Counted from the first letter of the stretch, positions 51,551-60,785 are shown. The stretch is 64,000 nt of DNA from Shimia sp039969785 (GCF_039969785.1 NZ_JBDVNC010000017.1:62001-126000); one strand, 5' to 3'. Notes: generated from the letters alone by a model not told the origin. Numbers and translations are program-made.

Positions 51551-52387
51551 TCAGGGTCCGTCAACTTTTCGGTCATGTGCTAGGGCTGGCACCTTCTGCC
51601 GGGCTTTCTCAACCATATTCAGGTCGATATCAACATAGGTAATGCCGGGGGCCTCGCCGGCGTCAGAAAGAACTTCACCCCAAGGTGCAATAACAAGAGA
51701 GTGCCCATAGGTTTGGCGTTTCTGCCCGCGGCTGGCATTATGACGCCCCGTTTGGGCAGGCGCCAACACAAAACAACCAGTTTCGATGGCTCTGGCACGC
51801 AGCAAAATTTCCCAATGGGCGGCGCCCGTAACATGCGAAAACGCCGCTGGAGCAGTTAGAATTTGCGCGCCTGCCTTTGCCAAAGCGCGATGCAGATAGG
51901 AAAACCGCACATCATAGCAGATTGTCAAACCGACCTTACCAAATGGCGTTTCCGCCACGACAGCTTGTTGCCCGGGGCGATACCCGTCAGATTCGCGATA
52001 GGTTTCTTCTGGCGTGACCTCGACATCGAACATGTGGATTTTGTCGTATCGCGCAACAATCTGACCCAAATTATCGATCAGAAAGGACCGGTTGGCAAAA
52101 CGACCGTCGGAATCTGTCGTCTTGATCGCAAGGCTGCCAATCAGAAGCCAGAGATCAAGCTCCCGGCATTGTGTTCGCAAAGCTGCTAGCGTTGGATCGT
52201 CGTTTTCTTCGTTTAGAACCGCCATCTGATGACTGCGGCTGGTCGACACGCAATTTGTCACCTCTGGTGTTAAGACAAACTCCGCCCCGCCTGCCTTGGC
52301 CTCAGCCAGCAGAGCGCCAACGTTTTCAAGGTTTTCCGCAGGGTCGTCAGACGATGTCAGTTGAAGAAGAGCAATCCGCGTTGTCAT
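51551..52387 (-). CDS. Carbon-nitrogen hydrolase (Nit/nitrilase family)
   Basis: 278 residues. The Glu-Lys-Cys triad is visible: Glu in FVLTPEVTNC, Lys in RYDKIHMFDVEV and Cys in VGLTICYDVRF. The sequence resembles Nit1/Nit2-type amidases, which hydrolyse deaminated glutathione or omega-amides, rather than true nitrilases. It shares one base with grxC upstream. The substrate is not determined by sequence alone, but the glutaredoxin neighbour makes a link to glutathione plausible. Confidence 0.85.
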   Translation of the reverse strand: MTTRIALLQLTSSDDPAENLENVGALLAEAKAGGAEFVLTPEVTNCVSTSRSHQMAVLNEENDDPTLAALRTQCRELDLWLLIGSLAIKTTDSDGRFANRSFLIDNLGQIVARYDKIHMFDVEVTPEETYRESDGYRPGQQAVVAETPFGKVGLTICYDVRFSYLHRALAKAGAQILTAPAAFSHVTGAAHWEILLRARAIETGCFVLAPAQTGRHNASRGQKRQTYGHSLVIAPWGEVLSDAGEAPGITYVDIDLNMVEKARQKVPALAHDRKVDGP

Positions 52388-52650
52388 CAGGCGGCCAACA
52401 ACGCATCAAGTTTGCCGGAACGCTCTAATTCAAAAAGATCGTCGCACCCGCCAACATGAAGATCGCCAATAAATATCTGAGGCACAGTCCGGCCCCCATT
52501 CGCACGCTGAATCATTTCCGGCTTGCGATCCGGATTGCGAAAGACATCGACTTCCGAAAAATCAGCGCCCTTTGTCTTCAAAAGCCGTTTAGCCGCGTGA
52601 CAAAACCCGCAAAGCGGACTGGTGTAAATCTCGATTGGTTGCATTTCCAT
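52387..52650 (-). CDS. grxC: Glutaredoxin 3
   Basis: 87 residues. The active-site motif is CGFC in YTSPLCGFCHAAKRLL; glutathione-binding TVPQIFIGDLHVGGCDDL follows. It reduces disulfides and glutathione adducts in the cytoplasm. In alphaproteobacteria grxC typically follows comF, as here (30 bp gap). Confidence 0.94.
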   Translation of the reverse strand: MEMQPIEIYTSPLCGFCHAAKRLLKTKGADFSEVDVFRNPDRKPEMIQRANGGRTVPQIFIGDLHVGGCDDLFELERSGKLDALLAA

Positions 52651-52680
52651 TTCCCCATGTATGCCTTGTTTGTGGGGGAT

Positions 52681-53409
52681 TTATGCATCCTTTGCAACGC
52701 GCGCCAGTGTGATCACGCACACGTCACTCGCACGACCGACCAGACAAGCCCGGGTTGCGGCGGACAAAGTGGCACCCGTGGTCATTACGTCATCAACCAG
52801 CAAAACCGGGCGACCGGCCATGCGGTGCAGGCGTCTGGGATGAGGCTCAATTGATCCGGCCAGAGATTCGAAACGTTCTGCCAGACCCATCCCTTCTGTT
52901 GTTTGTGTGTGATGCGGCCGGATCAACAAATCCGGACAATGCGGTAAATCCAGTTCCTTCGCCAACGCCCGCGCCAACAAGGCTGCCTGATTGTATCGAC
53001 GCGCGATCATACGGCGCCAATGCAGCGGAACTGGTGCAAGAATCATGTTTTTCTTCAGTATCGGGCGCACTGCATTTGCCATCCATTTGGCTGCAGGCAT
53101 GGCTGTGTCCTGCCGATCGCCATGTTTCAGAGCCAAAACCAGTTTTCGCGCGGCACCCTGGTAAACCAGCGCGGACCGGCCCCGAACCCATGGTCGGTCA
53201 AACTTCATACAATCATCGCAATAAGCGCGATGGCCATCATCCTGACCGGGCAATGGAACACCGCAGGCATCACAAACCAAACCGCCAATAAACGGGGTCT
53301 GGGCCCAGCATTGTCCACACAGTCCATAATCGCTGTCCACATGCGCTCCGCAGCCCACACAACGAGACGGATAAACAACTCGCAAGGCTGTTTGAAACTT
53401 GTGAATCAT
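52681..53409 (-). CDS. comF: ComF family phosphoribosyltransferase-like protein
   Basis: 242 residues. The N-terminal zinc-ribbon has CVGCGAH, CGQCW, CDACG and CDDC. The PRTase domain has the PRPP loop VLLVDDVMTTGATL and MILAPVPLHWRRMIARRYNQ. ComF is needed for DNA uptake in competent bacteria; in non-competent species its role is less clear. The start at 53409 is only 18 nt from the divergent methyltransferase start; longer in-frame starts would run through that gene. Confidence 0.92.
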   Translation of the reverse strand: MIHKFQTALRVVYPSRCVGCGAHVDSDYGLCGQCWAQTPFIGGLVCDACGVPLPGQDDGHRAYCDDCMKFDRPWVRGRSALVYQGAARKLVLALKHGDRQDTAMPAAKWMANAVRPILKKNMILAPVPLHWRRMIARRYNQAALLARALAKELDLPHCPDLLIRPHHTQTTEGMGLAERFESLAGSIEPHPRRLHRMAGRPVLLVDDVMTTGATLSAATRACLVGRASDVCVITLARVAKDA

Positions 53410-53427
53410 CGCAGTATTGTCCGCATT

Positions 53428-54249
53428 ATGCAGAACACCCCCCAGATTACAGACAGGACCGCATTGCTTAGAAATCGCGCACGCGCCGATTTGGATTCGG
53501 GCATGTTCTTGCATCACGCAGCCATCGAGGAACTTCAGGATCGCCTGACCTTGGTTAACAAGAGGTTTAAGAACCCAGCCATCGTCACTGGATTCCCGGA
53601 TATCTGGCGCAAGTTCATGCCAGAGGCACGCGTTGTTGCCGACACTGACACGCTGGATTTGCAAGCCGGGGCGCATGACCTTGTGGTTCATGCGATGTCA
53701 TTGCATTGGGCAAACGACCCGGTTGGGCAAATCATTCAATGCCGGCGCGCTCTCATGCCGGACGGGTTGTTCCTTGGGGCGGCTTTTGGCGGGCAAACGT
53801 TGCACGAATTGCGGGCTGCCCTGGGTCAGGCCGAGGTGGAGGTGACAAACGGAATGTCACCACGTGTCGCACCGATGGCCGAAATCCGCGACATGGGATC
53901 GCTGCTACAACGCGCCGGTCTGGCGCTACCGGTGGCGGATGCTGTGACACTGACGGCAACTTATGAAACGCCGTGGCATGTCATGCGCGATCTACGCACG
54001 ATGGGCGAAACAAACGCATTAACCAACCGGTTGCGGCGCTCGACGGGACGTCAGGTTTTGATCCGCGCCGCCGAAGTTTACGTACAGGAATTCATGAACC
54101 AGGGACGCATTCCGGCAACATTCGAGCTGATTTTTCTATTGGGTTGGTCACCGGATTCCAGCCAGCCACGACCTTTGCGCCCCGGATCAGCAAACGCACG
54201 CCTAGCCGACGCGCTTGGCGCTTCAGAAACAAAATTGCCTGGAGCTTAA
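53428..54249 (+). CDS. NDUFAF5/BioC-like methyltransferase-fold protein
   Basis: 273 residues. LDSGMFLHHAAIEELQDRL, VVHAMSLHWANDPVGQ and APMAEIRDMGSLLQRAGLALP are the segments shared by alphaproteobacterial relatives of mitochondrial NDUFAF5, a complex I assembly hydroxylase. The usual SAM motif DxGxGxG is not intact: the corresponding segment reads AIVTGFPDIW. So it might not be a classical methyltransferase. It begins 18 nt from the divergent comF and precedes hemH by 38 nt. Confidence 0.75.
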   Translation: MQNTPQITDRTALLRNRARADLDSGMFLHHAAIEELQDRLTLVNKRFKNPAIVTGFPDIWRKFMPEARVVADTDTLDLQAGAHDLVVHAMSLHWANDPVGQIIQCRRALMPDGLFLGAAFGGQTLHELRAALGQAEVEVTNGMSPRVAPMAEIRDMGSLLQRAGLALPVADAVTLTATYETPWHVMRDLRTMGETNALTNRLRRSTGRQVLIRAAEVYVQEFMNQGRIPATFELIFLLGWSPDSSQPRPLRPGSANARLADALGASETKLPGA

Positions 54250-54287
54250 GGCCGTCGTCCAGACAAACATACGGACCAAAAATAGCT

Positions 54288-55340
54288 ATGAATAAAGCCA
54301 AACGACCAGAAAACGCGCCCGCAGATCACCCACAGGTTCCACGGGGAAAAACCGGTGTTCTGATTGCCAATCTGGGCACTCCGGACGACTATTCTTATTG
54401 GCCCATGCGCAGATATCTGAACGAATTTCTGTCAGACAAACGGGTTATCGATTACCCGGCCTGGAAGTGGCAACCACTTTTGCAGCTGATAATTTTGACA
54501 AAACGGCCTTTTTCCAGCGGCAAAGCCTACGAATCGATTTGGGACAAAACACGCGACGAGAGCCCGCTTATGACGATCACCAGAAATCAGGCTGAAAAGG
54601 TTTCATCCGAGATGCAAACTCGGTTTGGCGATCAGGTCATGGTCGATTTTTGCATGCGGTATGGCAACCCTTCGACCAAATCCAAACTGCGCGAAATGGT
54701 GGCTGCCGGGTGCGAACGTATCCTATTCTTTCCGCTTTATCCCCAATATGCGGGCGCCACGACAGCAACTGCGAATGACGAATTTTTCCGCGCTCTGATG
54801 AATGAAAAATGGCAGCCAGCCGCAAGAACTGTGCCTGCCTATTCGTCACATCCTGTTTATATTGACGCGCTGGCCGCCTCGGTTGAGGCTGCCTATGCCA
54901 ACCTCGATAAACGCCCGGATTTGTTGGTTGTTTCGTACCATGGAATGCCACAACGGTATTTGTTGGAGGGCGACCCTTATCACTGCCAATGCCAAAAAAC
55001 GACAAGGTTGCTGAAAGAACGGTTGGGGTGGGAATCCACAGAGCTGACCACAACATTTCAGTCGCAATTTGGACCGGAAGAGTGGTTGAAACCTTACACT
55101 GTCGACGAAGTTGCCCGATTGGCACGGGAAGATGGCAAAAAGAACATCGCGGTCATTGCGCCTGCATTTTCCTCTGACTGCATCGAAACACTCGAAGAGA
55201 TCAATGAAGAGATCAAAGAGAGTTTTGAAGACGCCGGTGGAGAGGGCTTTACCTACATACCTTGCCTCAACGATTCGGCAGGTCATATTCACGCGTTGTC
55301 GGAGATCATCTCTGAAAACTTGTGCGGTTGGGTCGAATAG
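54288..55340 (+). CDS. hemH: Ferrochelatase
   Basis: 350 residues. The N-terminus KTGVLIANLGTPDDYSYWPM, the central LVVSYHGMPQRYL (catalytic His) and the C-terminal VIAPAFSSDCIETLEEI (conserved E and Cys region) mark the family. It inserts Fe2+ into protoporphyrin IX, the last step of haem synthesis. The start at 54288 is the last in-frame ATG before the conserved domain; sequence further upstream is the other gene's reading frame. It converges on a small membrane-protein gene. Confidence 0.95.
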   Translation: MNKAKRPENAPADHPQVPRGKTGVLIANLGTPDDYSYWPMRRYLNEFLSDKRVIDYPAWKWQPLLQLIILTKRPFSSGKAYESIWDKTRDESPLMTITRNQAEKVSSEMQTRFGDQVMVDFCMRYGNPSTKSKLREMVAAGCERILFFPLYPQYAGATTATANDEFFRALMNEKWQPAARTVPAYSSHPVYIDALAASVEAAYANLDKRPDLLVVSYHGMPQRYLLEGDPYHCQCQKTTRLLKERLGWESTELTTTFQSQFGPEEWLKPYTVDEVARLAREDGKKNIAVIAPAFSSDCIETLEEINEEIKESFEDAGGEGFTYIPCLNDSAGHIHALSEIISENLCGWVE

Positions 55341-55377
55341 GCGCGTACATCGCCACCTGAGATCATCCCTAAAAGTG

Positions 55378-55402
55378 AAAAAGGCGGAGCATTTGCCCCG
55401 CC
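55378..55402 (-). terminator. Hairpin terminator between hemH and the 60-residue gene
   Basis: GGCGGAGC (55383-55390), loop ATTT, GCCCCGCC (55395-55402), one A-C mismatch. On the minus strand it is followed by TTTTT. It ends the small membrane-protein gene and perhaps hemH. Confidence 0.75.
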
Positions 55403-55430
55403 CTTTCCGATCTTTTTGATAGTGAGCTGT

Positions 55431-55613
55431 TTACGCAGCAGCAGCAGCACCGGCAACAATTACCAGCAGCAGAAGCGGCACCCAAACACCCGAAGAAGAG
55501 CTGCTAGCAGCTTCTTCAATTACCGGGGGTTCAACAACCGGATCAGCCATCGAGCCAGCAAATGCGGTCGAAGCAGCAGCAGTCAACGCAGCAGCGAGAA
55601 CTAGTTTCTTCAT
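55431..55613 (-). CDS. 60-residue exported protein with C-terminal membrane helix
   Basis: MKKLVLAAALTAAASTAFAG is a standard signal peptide. An acidic Pro/Glu/Ser segment (DPVVEPPVIEEAASSSSSG) and a final hydrophobic helix (VWVPLLLLVIVAGAAAAA) follow, with no charged residue after the helix. The AGGAGG-like box GGAGGATACT fixes the start at 55613. Similar short proteins are common beside hemH in Rhodobacteraceae but have no known function. The helix with an all-Ala end resembles a weak sorting or tail anchor. Confidence 0.8.
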   Translation of the reverse strand: MKKLVLAAALTAAASTAFAGSMADPVVEPPVIEEAASSSSSGVWVPLLLLVIVAGAAAAA

Positions 55614-55756
55614 AGTATCCTCCAGAATTAGCCCAACGTCACAAATGAGGACGACGTTAAGCACCCAAGACTTACCTCGTGTCTTGTCTAAACAACAAAA
55701 CCCCACAATTGCAAAGCCAACATTTGGCTATTCGGGGCCTTGTCGTGCAAATGTCG

Positions 55757-56353
55757 TCAAATTAGCAACACTTGAGTGCCCACTTTGGCCAATTCGAAAA
55801 GCTCAGAGATGTGTTCGTTATACAAACCAATACATCCGTTCGAAGACCGGCGCCCAATTTTGCGCGTGTCGTGCGTCCCGTGGATCCGGTAATATGTCCA
55901 GCCCAGATAAAGCGCGTGTGTGCCCAATGGGTTATCAGGACCCGGGCCCACATAGTCCGGCCATTCCGGGTTTCGTTTTTTCATAGACGGTGTCGGGCGC
56001 CAGCTAGGGCCGTCGACTTTACGCACAACACTGGTGCGTCCGCGTCTTGTCAAGTCTTCGGTAAGAGGAACTGACGTCGGGTACAGTTTGTAAACCGACC
56101 CATCCCCTGACCAATAATGCAGCGCGCGCGACGTGACGTCGACCAAAACGGCACCATTGTTCAGGTTCGAAAAATAGGGCTGCCATTCGAGGGACCGAAA
56201 GCTTGAAATGTTGCGGACTACTGCTTCGCCGAGGTCGCGCTCGACTTCAGTTGTGCCCGATTCGGTTTGCGCAAGCGCCGGGGTGCTCAGAAATGCGGCC
56301 CCGGACGCAAGAAAACTGCGGCGGCCGAATTTATGTGACCGATGATCCGTCAT
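55757..56353 (-). CDS. L,D-transpeptidase (YkuD), Tat signal
   Basis: 198 residues. A twin-arginine-type signal (FGRRSFLASGAAFLSTPALA) precedes a YkuD domain at about 65-198. The active site is HGTHDTRKIGRR followed by SSNGCIGLYNEH (catalytic His and Cys). It would form 3-3 cross-links in peptidoglycan or attach proteins to it in the periplasm. A second, unrelated YkuD lipoprotein gene is 1.2 kb away. Confidence 0.9.
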   Translation of the reverse strand: MTDHRSHKFGRRSFLASGAAFLSTPALAQTESGTTEVERDLGEAVVRNISSFRSLEWQPYFSNLNNGAVLVDVTSRALHYWSGDGSVYKLYPTSVPLTEDLTRRGRTSVVRKVDGPSWRPTPSMKKRNPEWPDYVGPGPDNPLGTHALYLGWTYYRIHGTHDTRKIGRRSSNGCIGLYNEHISELFELAKVGTQVLLI

Positions 56354-56523
56354 GTGACGCTCCAGAAAAACTGTGACTATGATTGCGCGACATTATTGCC
56401 AGAATGTCTCAGTCGCAAATCAATCAACCGTCATTGCGGCAAAGTCACGCCGAAGTGGGTTTTCAAGGCAACGTTATGCAGGTTAGACCATGTTCAAACA
56501 TTTAACTGGTGCACGGAGACATC

Positions 56524-57039
56524 ATGCGTTCGATTGCCCTTCTTTTGATTGCTGTTCTGGGTTTAGCGGCATGTGACTCGTCCGGGGGCTCAAGTGGCGC
56601 CAAGCAGTACCGAATCTCTTCGGGTGCGACCTCGAAAATCCAATATCGCGTCCTGGACTCAATTAATGTTCTGCGACAGGCGTCAGGCGCCGGTACGGTT
56701 GAGTTGAATGGTCAGCTGAATGCTGCTGCCGCTACTCATTCGCAGGACATGGCACTGCAAAACCGGCCCTGGCACTTTGGTTCAGACGGATCCAGCCCGC
56801 TGGATCGCGTTGCCCGTGTAGGATATTCAGGCAAGCTGGTCGGTGAGACCATTTCCGAAACCTATGAAACCGAAATGGAAACTCTGGCCGCGTGGATGGA
56901 ACAGGAAGACACCCGTTCCGTCATTCTTGATCCCAGCGCCCAGGATTTCGGTTTCGCGTGGTTCCAGGAACGGAACGGCAAGATCTGGTGGACAATGGTG
57001 ATGGGAGAGCGCGGACCTGTCTATGTGGCTGGACGTTAA
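56524..57039 (+). CDS. CAP-domain lipoprotein
   Basis: 171 residues. The signal is lipoprotein-type (MRSIALLLIAVLGLAACDSS, lipid-modified Cys17). A short Ser/Gly linker is followed by a CAP/SCP domain: LNAAAATHSQDMALQNRPWH, then VGETISETYE and FAWFQERNGKIWWTMVMG. The role of bacterial CAP proteins is poorly known. The ATG at 56524 with ACGGAGA is preferred to an in-frame codon 15 nt earlier. It lies between two YkuD genes and its end overlaps one by 4 nt. Confidence 0.82.
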   Translation: MRSIALLLIAVLGLAACDSSGGSSGAKQYRISSGATSKIQYRVLDSINVLRQASGAGTVELNGQLNAAAATHSQDMALQNRPWHFGSDGSSPLDRVARVGYSGKLVGETISETYETEMETLAAWMEQEDTRSVILDPSAQDFGFAWFQERNGKIWWTMVMGERGPVYVAGR

Positions 57040-57527
57040 GGGTAAATCGACACCAACGTTCCCTTATTGACCATCGCATAAACGTCACGCATCTCTCTGT
57101 CTGTCACCGCAATACATCCTGCGGTCCAGTCTTCTTTGCCGTTTCGATAGAGCTTCGGGCGCCCGTGAATAAAGATATCTCCGCCGGGAGACCTTCCTAT
57201 CGAGTGCGCATAAGCCCGATCAGCAGCATTTGGGTATGAAATTCCAACTGACAGATAAAACTGGCTGTTCGGATTGCGCCGGTCAACATAATAGTCCCCT
57301 TCGGGCGTGCGACCGTCACCTTCGACTTGCTTGTGCCCCAAGGGCGCAAAGCCCAGGTCGACATCATATACCTTGAGCGCCTTGTCATGATGCATCAGGA
57401 ACATCTTGCGGTCTTCTTTGTAGACAAGAATACGCGTTACTTCTGGTCCGTTGTAGGTTTTGAATTTCGAACAGCTTGCCAAAGTCACTGCCATAACCGC
57501 GACCAATAGTAGGTTCATTATACGCAT
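57036..57527 (-). CDS. YkuD-domain lipoprotein (L,D-transpeptidase)
   Basis: 163 residues. The lipoprotein signal is NLLLVAVMAVTLASCSKF. The YkuD domain starts at ILVYKEDRKMFLMH; catalytic residues are in IFIHGRPK (His) and DWTAGCIAVTDREM (Cys). It resembles ErfK/YafK-type enzymes, which cleave or form L,D bonds in peptidoglycan. The start at 57527 is chosen over an upstream in-frame codon because it gives the signal peptide; the ATG at 57518 is an alternative. Confidence 0.85.
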   Translation of the reverse strand: MRIMNLLLVAVMAVTLASCSKFKTYNGPEVTRILVYKEDRKMFLMHHDKALKVYDVDLGFAPLGHKQVEGDGRTPEGDYYVDRRNPNSQFYLSVGISYPNAADRAYAHSIGRSPGGDIFIHGRPKLYRNGKEDWTAGCIAVTDREMRDVYAMVNKGTLVSIYP

Positions 57528-57617
57528 CGACAGGGCCCCTTGTCCGTTACCGGCTTCTTTGATGGCGCGTTTATAGCAAAAAAACACCCGCTTGGCGCTT
57601 CACGCCTGTGTGAAAAT

Positions 57618-58832
57618 TCACTGTCTGACAAATCGGGCAACCAGTTCGACATGCGAGGACCAGCGGAACTGGTCAACAACCTGTATCCATTCCAACTTAT
57701 ATCCCCCCCGCACCAATGTGGCTGCGTCGCGGGCAAATGTCACTGGGTTACAGGACACAAACGCGATGGCTTCGACCTGAGACTGTGCCAGCTGAGCAAT
57801 TTGTGCTTCTGCGCCTGCACGCGGTGGATCGATGACAGCAAAATCGTATTTCAGATCGCCGGAAAAAATCGGACTGCGGAAAAGATCACGTGCCTCGGTT
57901 GTGATCTCTTTTAAACCGTTTGCCATACGCCAGCCAGCGTCCAGCGCATCCACCATTGCCTTGTCGCCTTCGACAGCGTGCATCTGGAAACGCGTTGATA
58001 AAGGCAGTGTGAAAGTCCCACAACCTGCAAACAGATCGAGCCCCTTTTCACCTTCTGTGATTGCCTGATCTACAGCCGAAACAAGTGCTGCCTCTCCTTG
58101 AGGTGTTGCCTGCAAAAACGCGCCCGGAGGCGGTACAACTCTGGAGGTTCCGAAACTCTGATAAGGCGGGTTTCGCGTGGTGATTGTTTCGCCATCCCAT
58201 GTCAGACGCGCAAGGTTCAACGGTTCAGTTTCCTGCGCCAGGATCGACATCAACGGACCATCCAGCGGTTTGCCTCCGGTCACGGAGATATCCAGCCCCA
58301 CTTGTGATAAGGTCGCCGTTACGCTGAGTTCGCCTTTGCGTGATCCACCAATGCGGGCCAGATCCGCTGCAATTTGAGCGGCCGGCATCAATGCCGGGTC
58401 CAACAGCTGGCAATCCGGGATTTCGGAAATCACACCAGATGCACGCCCGTGAAACCCGGCCATCGCCCCCTTTTTCGTGCGGCGCGCGGAAAAAACAGCC
58501 CGCCGCCGGGACTGGGCGGATGAGGTAACAATTGGACGAAGCTCGGCCTCCAGCGATTGTGCGGCCAGCGCTTGACGTACGACATCCACTTTCCAGTTGG
58601 CAACAAAATCGTCAGACGCATGCTGTAGCTGGCATCCACCACACGCCCGATAATGGCGGCACGGTGGTTTCACTCGGTCATCCGACGGCGTGACAACCTT
58701 CATGTCTGTCAGACGCGAACCATCAAGCGTTCCCGTCACAACCTCACCCGGCAGAGCCAGCGCTGCAAACACTGGCCCCGGTGCAATCCCGTCGCCTTGG
58801 TGGCCCAGTCTTTCAATCTCAAAATTGGTCAT
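57618..58832 (-). CDS. RlmD/TrmA-type RNA (uracil-5) methyltransferase
   Basis: 404 residues. A short TRAM-like start is followed by an Fe-S cluster binding motif (CRHYRACGGCQ, plus IPDCQLLDP). The SAM site is LDLFAGCGTFTLPL, and the catalytic Cys is in FVSCNPVTFARD. FAVIDPPRAGAE is also conserved. It methylates U in 23S rRNA or tRNA; which U cannot be told. The ATG at 58832 is chosen; an in-frame GTG at 58841 is possible. Confidence 0.92.
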   Translation of the reverse strand: MTNFEIERLGHQGDGIAPGPVFAALALPGEVVTGTLDGSRLTDMKVVTPSDDRVKPPCRHYRACGGCQLQHASDDFVANWKVDVVRQALAAQSLEAELRPIVTSSAQSRRRAVFSARRTKKGAMAGFHGRASGVISEIPDCQLLDPALMPAAQIAADLARIGGSRKGELSVTATLSQVGLDISVTGGKPLDGPLMSILAQETEPLNLARLTWDGETITTRNPPYQSFGTSRVVPPPGAFLQATPQGEAALVSAVDQAITEGEKGLDLFAGCGTFTLPLSTRFQMHAVEGDKAMVDALDAGWRMANGLKEITTEARDLFRSPIFSGDLKYDFAVIDPPRAGAEAQIAQLAQSQVEAIAFVSCNPVTFARDAATLVRGGYKLEWIQVVDQFRWSSHVELVARFVRQ

Positions 58833-58872
58833 ACCCGGCACCTACACTGGCGCCGGGTATGGGGTCAAACAT

Positions 58873-60714
58873 CTACTCAGCAACTTCGTCGGCATTCAGA
58901 AACCCACCGGACTGTCTTTGCCAGAAACCTGCATAAAGCCCCTCTTTGGCCAGCAGTTCAGAATGCGTGCCCTGTTCCACAATCCGACCTTGATCCATCA
59001 CCAGAATGCGATCCATTTGAGCAATGGTCGACAGGCGGTGCGCGATTGCGATCACAGTTTTACCTTCCATCATGCCGTACAGCGTTTCCTGAATGGAGGC
59101 TTCGACTTCGCTGTCCAACGCGCTTGTCGCCTCATCCAACAACAGGATCGGGGCATCCTTGAGGATAACGCGCGCCAAAGTGATACGTTGACGCTGACCT
59201 CCGGACAGCTTGACCCCGCGTTCGCCAACCTGAGCGTCGTACCCGGTGCGTCCATGCTGATCCTCTAGATCAAGGATGAAATCATGCGCTTCTGCCTTCT
59301 TGGCCGCTGCTATCACCTGATCCTGGCTGGCATTGGGCAATCCATAAAGAATGTTGTCGCGCACGGATCGGTGCAGCAATGAACTATCCTGCTGCACCAT
59401 GCCAATCATATCGCGCAAACTGTCCTGTGTGACTTTGGCAATGTTCTGACCATCAATCATAATCCTACCCTGCTCCACGTCGTAGAACCGCAACAACAGC
59501 TTAACCAACGTCGATTTTCCGGCGCCAGATCGACCAATCAGGCCAATTTTTTCGCCCGGCCGAATGGTCAGCGACACCTGATCCAGCCCACCCGTTTCGC
59601 GCCCATAATGATGCGAAAGGGATTGAATCTCTATCTTTCCGTCAGCCATCCGAAGCGACCCGGCATCCCGATCATCAACAAGATCAATGGGTTGGGCAAT
59701 CGTTTCCATGCCTTCCGCCACCACGCCAAGCTGACGAAAGAATGACGTCAACGCCCACATGATCCAACCCGTCATGGCGTTCAAACGCAATGTCAGCGCT
59801 GTCGCTGCCGCAACGACACCAACCGACGCCTCGCCCTGCATCCACAGCCAAAAAGCCCAGCCGACAACGGCAACAATCAGCAAGCCGTTCAGCACAACCA
59901 GCGTTACATCCATCAACGTGTAAATCCGCATTTCGGACTGAAACGTTTGACGTGAATGTTCAATCGCATCCCTGGCGTAATCCAGTTCCCGGTTATTATG
60001 CGCAAACAGCTTTACCGAATGGATATTCGTATAAGCATCCACAACCCGCCCGGTGACTTGAGACCGGGCGTCGGACGCAATTTTAGACGCTGGGCCAACC
60101 CGTCGAACCGTCCACGTGACCAGGCAGCCATAAAGGCCAACCCAGATCAGCATAGGTATCAACAATCGCGGATCAGCATCGGTCAACAAAATGCCTGCAC
60201 CGATCAGGTAGGCAATCGAAAACGTGATTGCGTCAAAGACCTGAAACACGGCCTCACCAGCGGCGGGCGGCGTTTGCATTATGCGGTTAGCGATTCGACC
60301 GGCAAAATCGTTCTCAAACCAGCCAACGGATTGACGCAAAACATGTTTATGGGCCCGCCACCGGATCAACGTTCCCAGATTTGGCAGGACGGTATTGTTC
60401 AGCAACAGCACATCCAGAGCCTGAAGCGCCGGGCGCAGCACCAACACAAAGACGGCCACCGCAATGAATTCGCCCTTGTGACTGGCCCAGACCTGCCTCG
60501 GGTCTCCGGCCAGCAAATCCACAATGCGGCCCATATAGCCAATCAACCCAATCTCGACCGCGGCAACGACAATGGACATGATGGCTGCGGCCCAAAACAC
60601 ACGGCGAAAAGGCCGCATATAACGGGACATGAATGGCCACAAACGTGTCGGAGGCCGATCTTCTTCTTCATAGATGCAATAGGGGTCTACGAGGTTTTCG
60701 AAAAACTTGAACAT
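58873..60714 (-). CDS. ABC exporter, fused permease and ATPase
   Basis: 613 residues, half-transporter forming a homodimer. An N-terminal region with six helices (about 35-330) precedes the ATPase: Walker A GLIGRSGAGKSTLVKLLL, signature KLSGGQRQRITLAR, Walker B PILLLDEATSALD and H-loop AIAHRLST. It resembles MsbA/MdlB-type and multidrug exporters. The substrate is unknown. It lies 40 bp downstream of the gene-poor region and is separately transcribed from the plus-strand pxp genes. Confidence 0.92.
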   Translation of the reverse strand: MFKFFENLVDPYCIYEEEDRPPTRLWPFMSRYMRPFRRVFWAAAIMSIVVAAVEIGLIGYMGRIVDLLAGDPRQVWASHKGEFIAVAVFVLVLRPALQALDVLLLNNTVLPNLGTLIRWRAHKHVLRQSVGWFENDFAGRIANRIMQTPPAAGEAVFQVFDAITFSIAYLIGAGILLTDADPRLLIPMLIWVGLYGCLVTWTVRRVGPASKIASDARSQVTGRVVDAYTNIHSVKLFAHNNRELDYARDAIEHSRQTFQSEMRIYTLMDVTLVVLNGLLIVAVVGWAFWLWMQGEASVGVVAAATALTLRLNAMTGWIMWALTSFFRQLGVVAEGMETIAQPIDLVDDRDAGSLRMADGKIEIQSLSHHYGRETGGLDQVSLTIRPGEKIGLIGRSGAGKSTLVKLLLRFYDVEQGRIMIDGQNIAKVTQDSLRDMIGMVQQDSSLLHRSVRDNILYGLPNASQDQVIAAAKKAEAHDFILDLEDQHGRTGYDAQVGERGVKLSGGQRQRITLARVILKDAPILLLDEATSALDSEVEASIQETLYGMMEGKTVIAIAHRLSTIAQMDRILVMDQGRIVEQGTHSELLAKEGLYAGFWQRQSGGFLNADEVAE

Positions 60715-60785
60715 GGAGGTACCTGAAACGTGAAATGCAAGATGTCATGGCGCGCCAACCGGCCCACACTAGCGGTCGAATGGGC

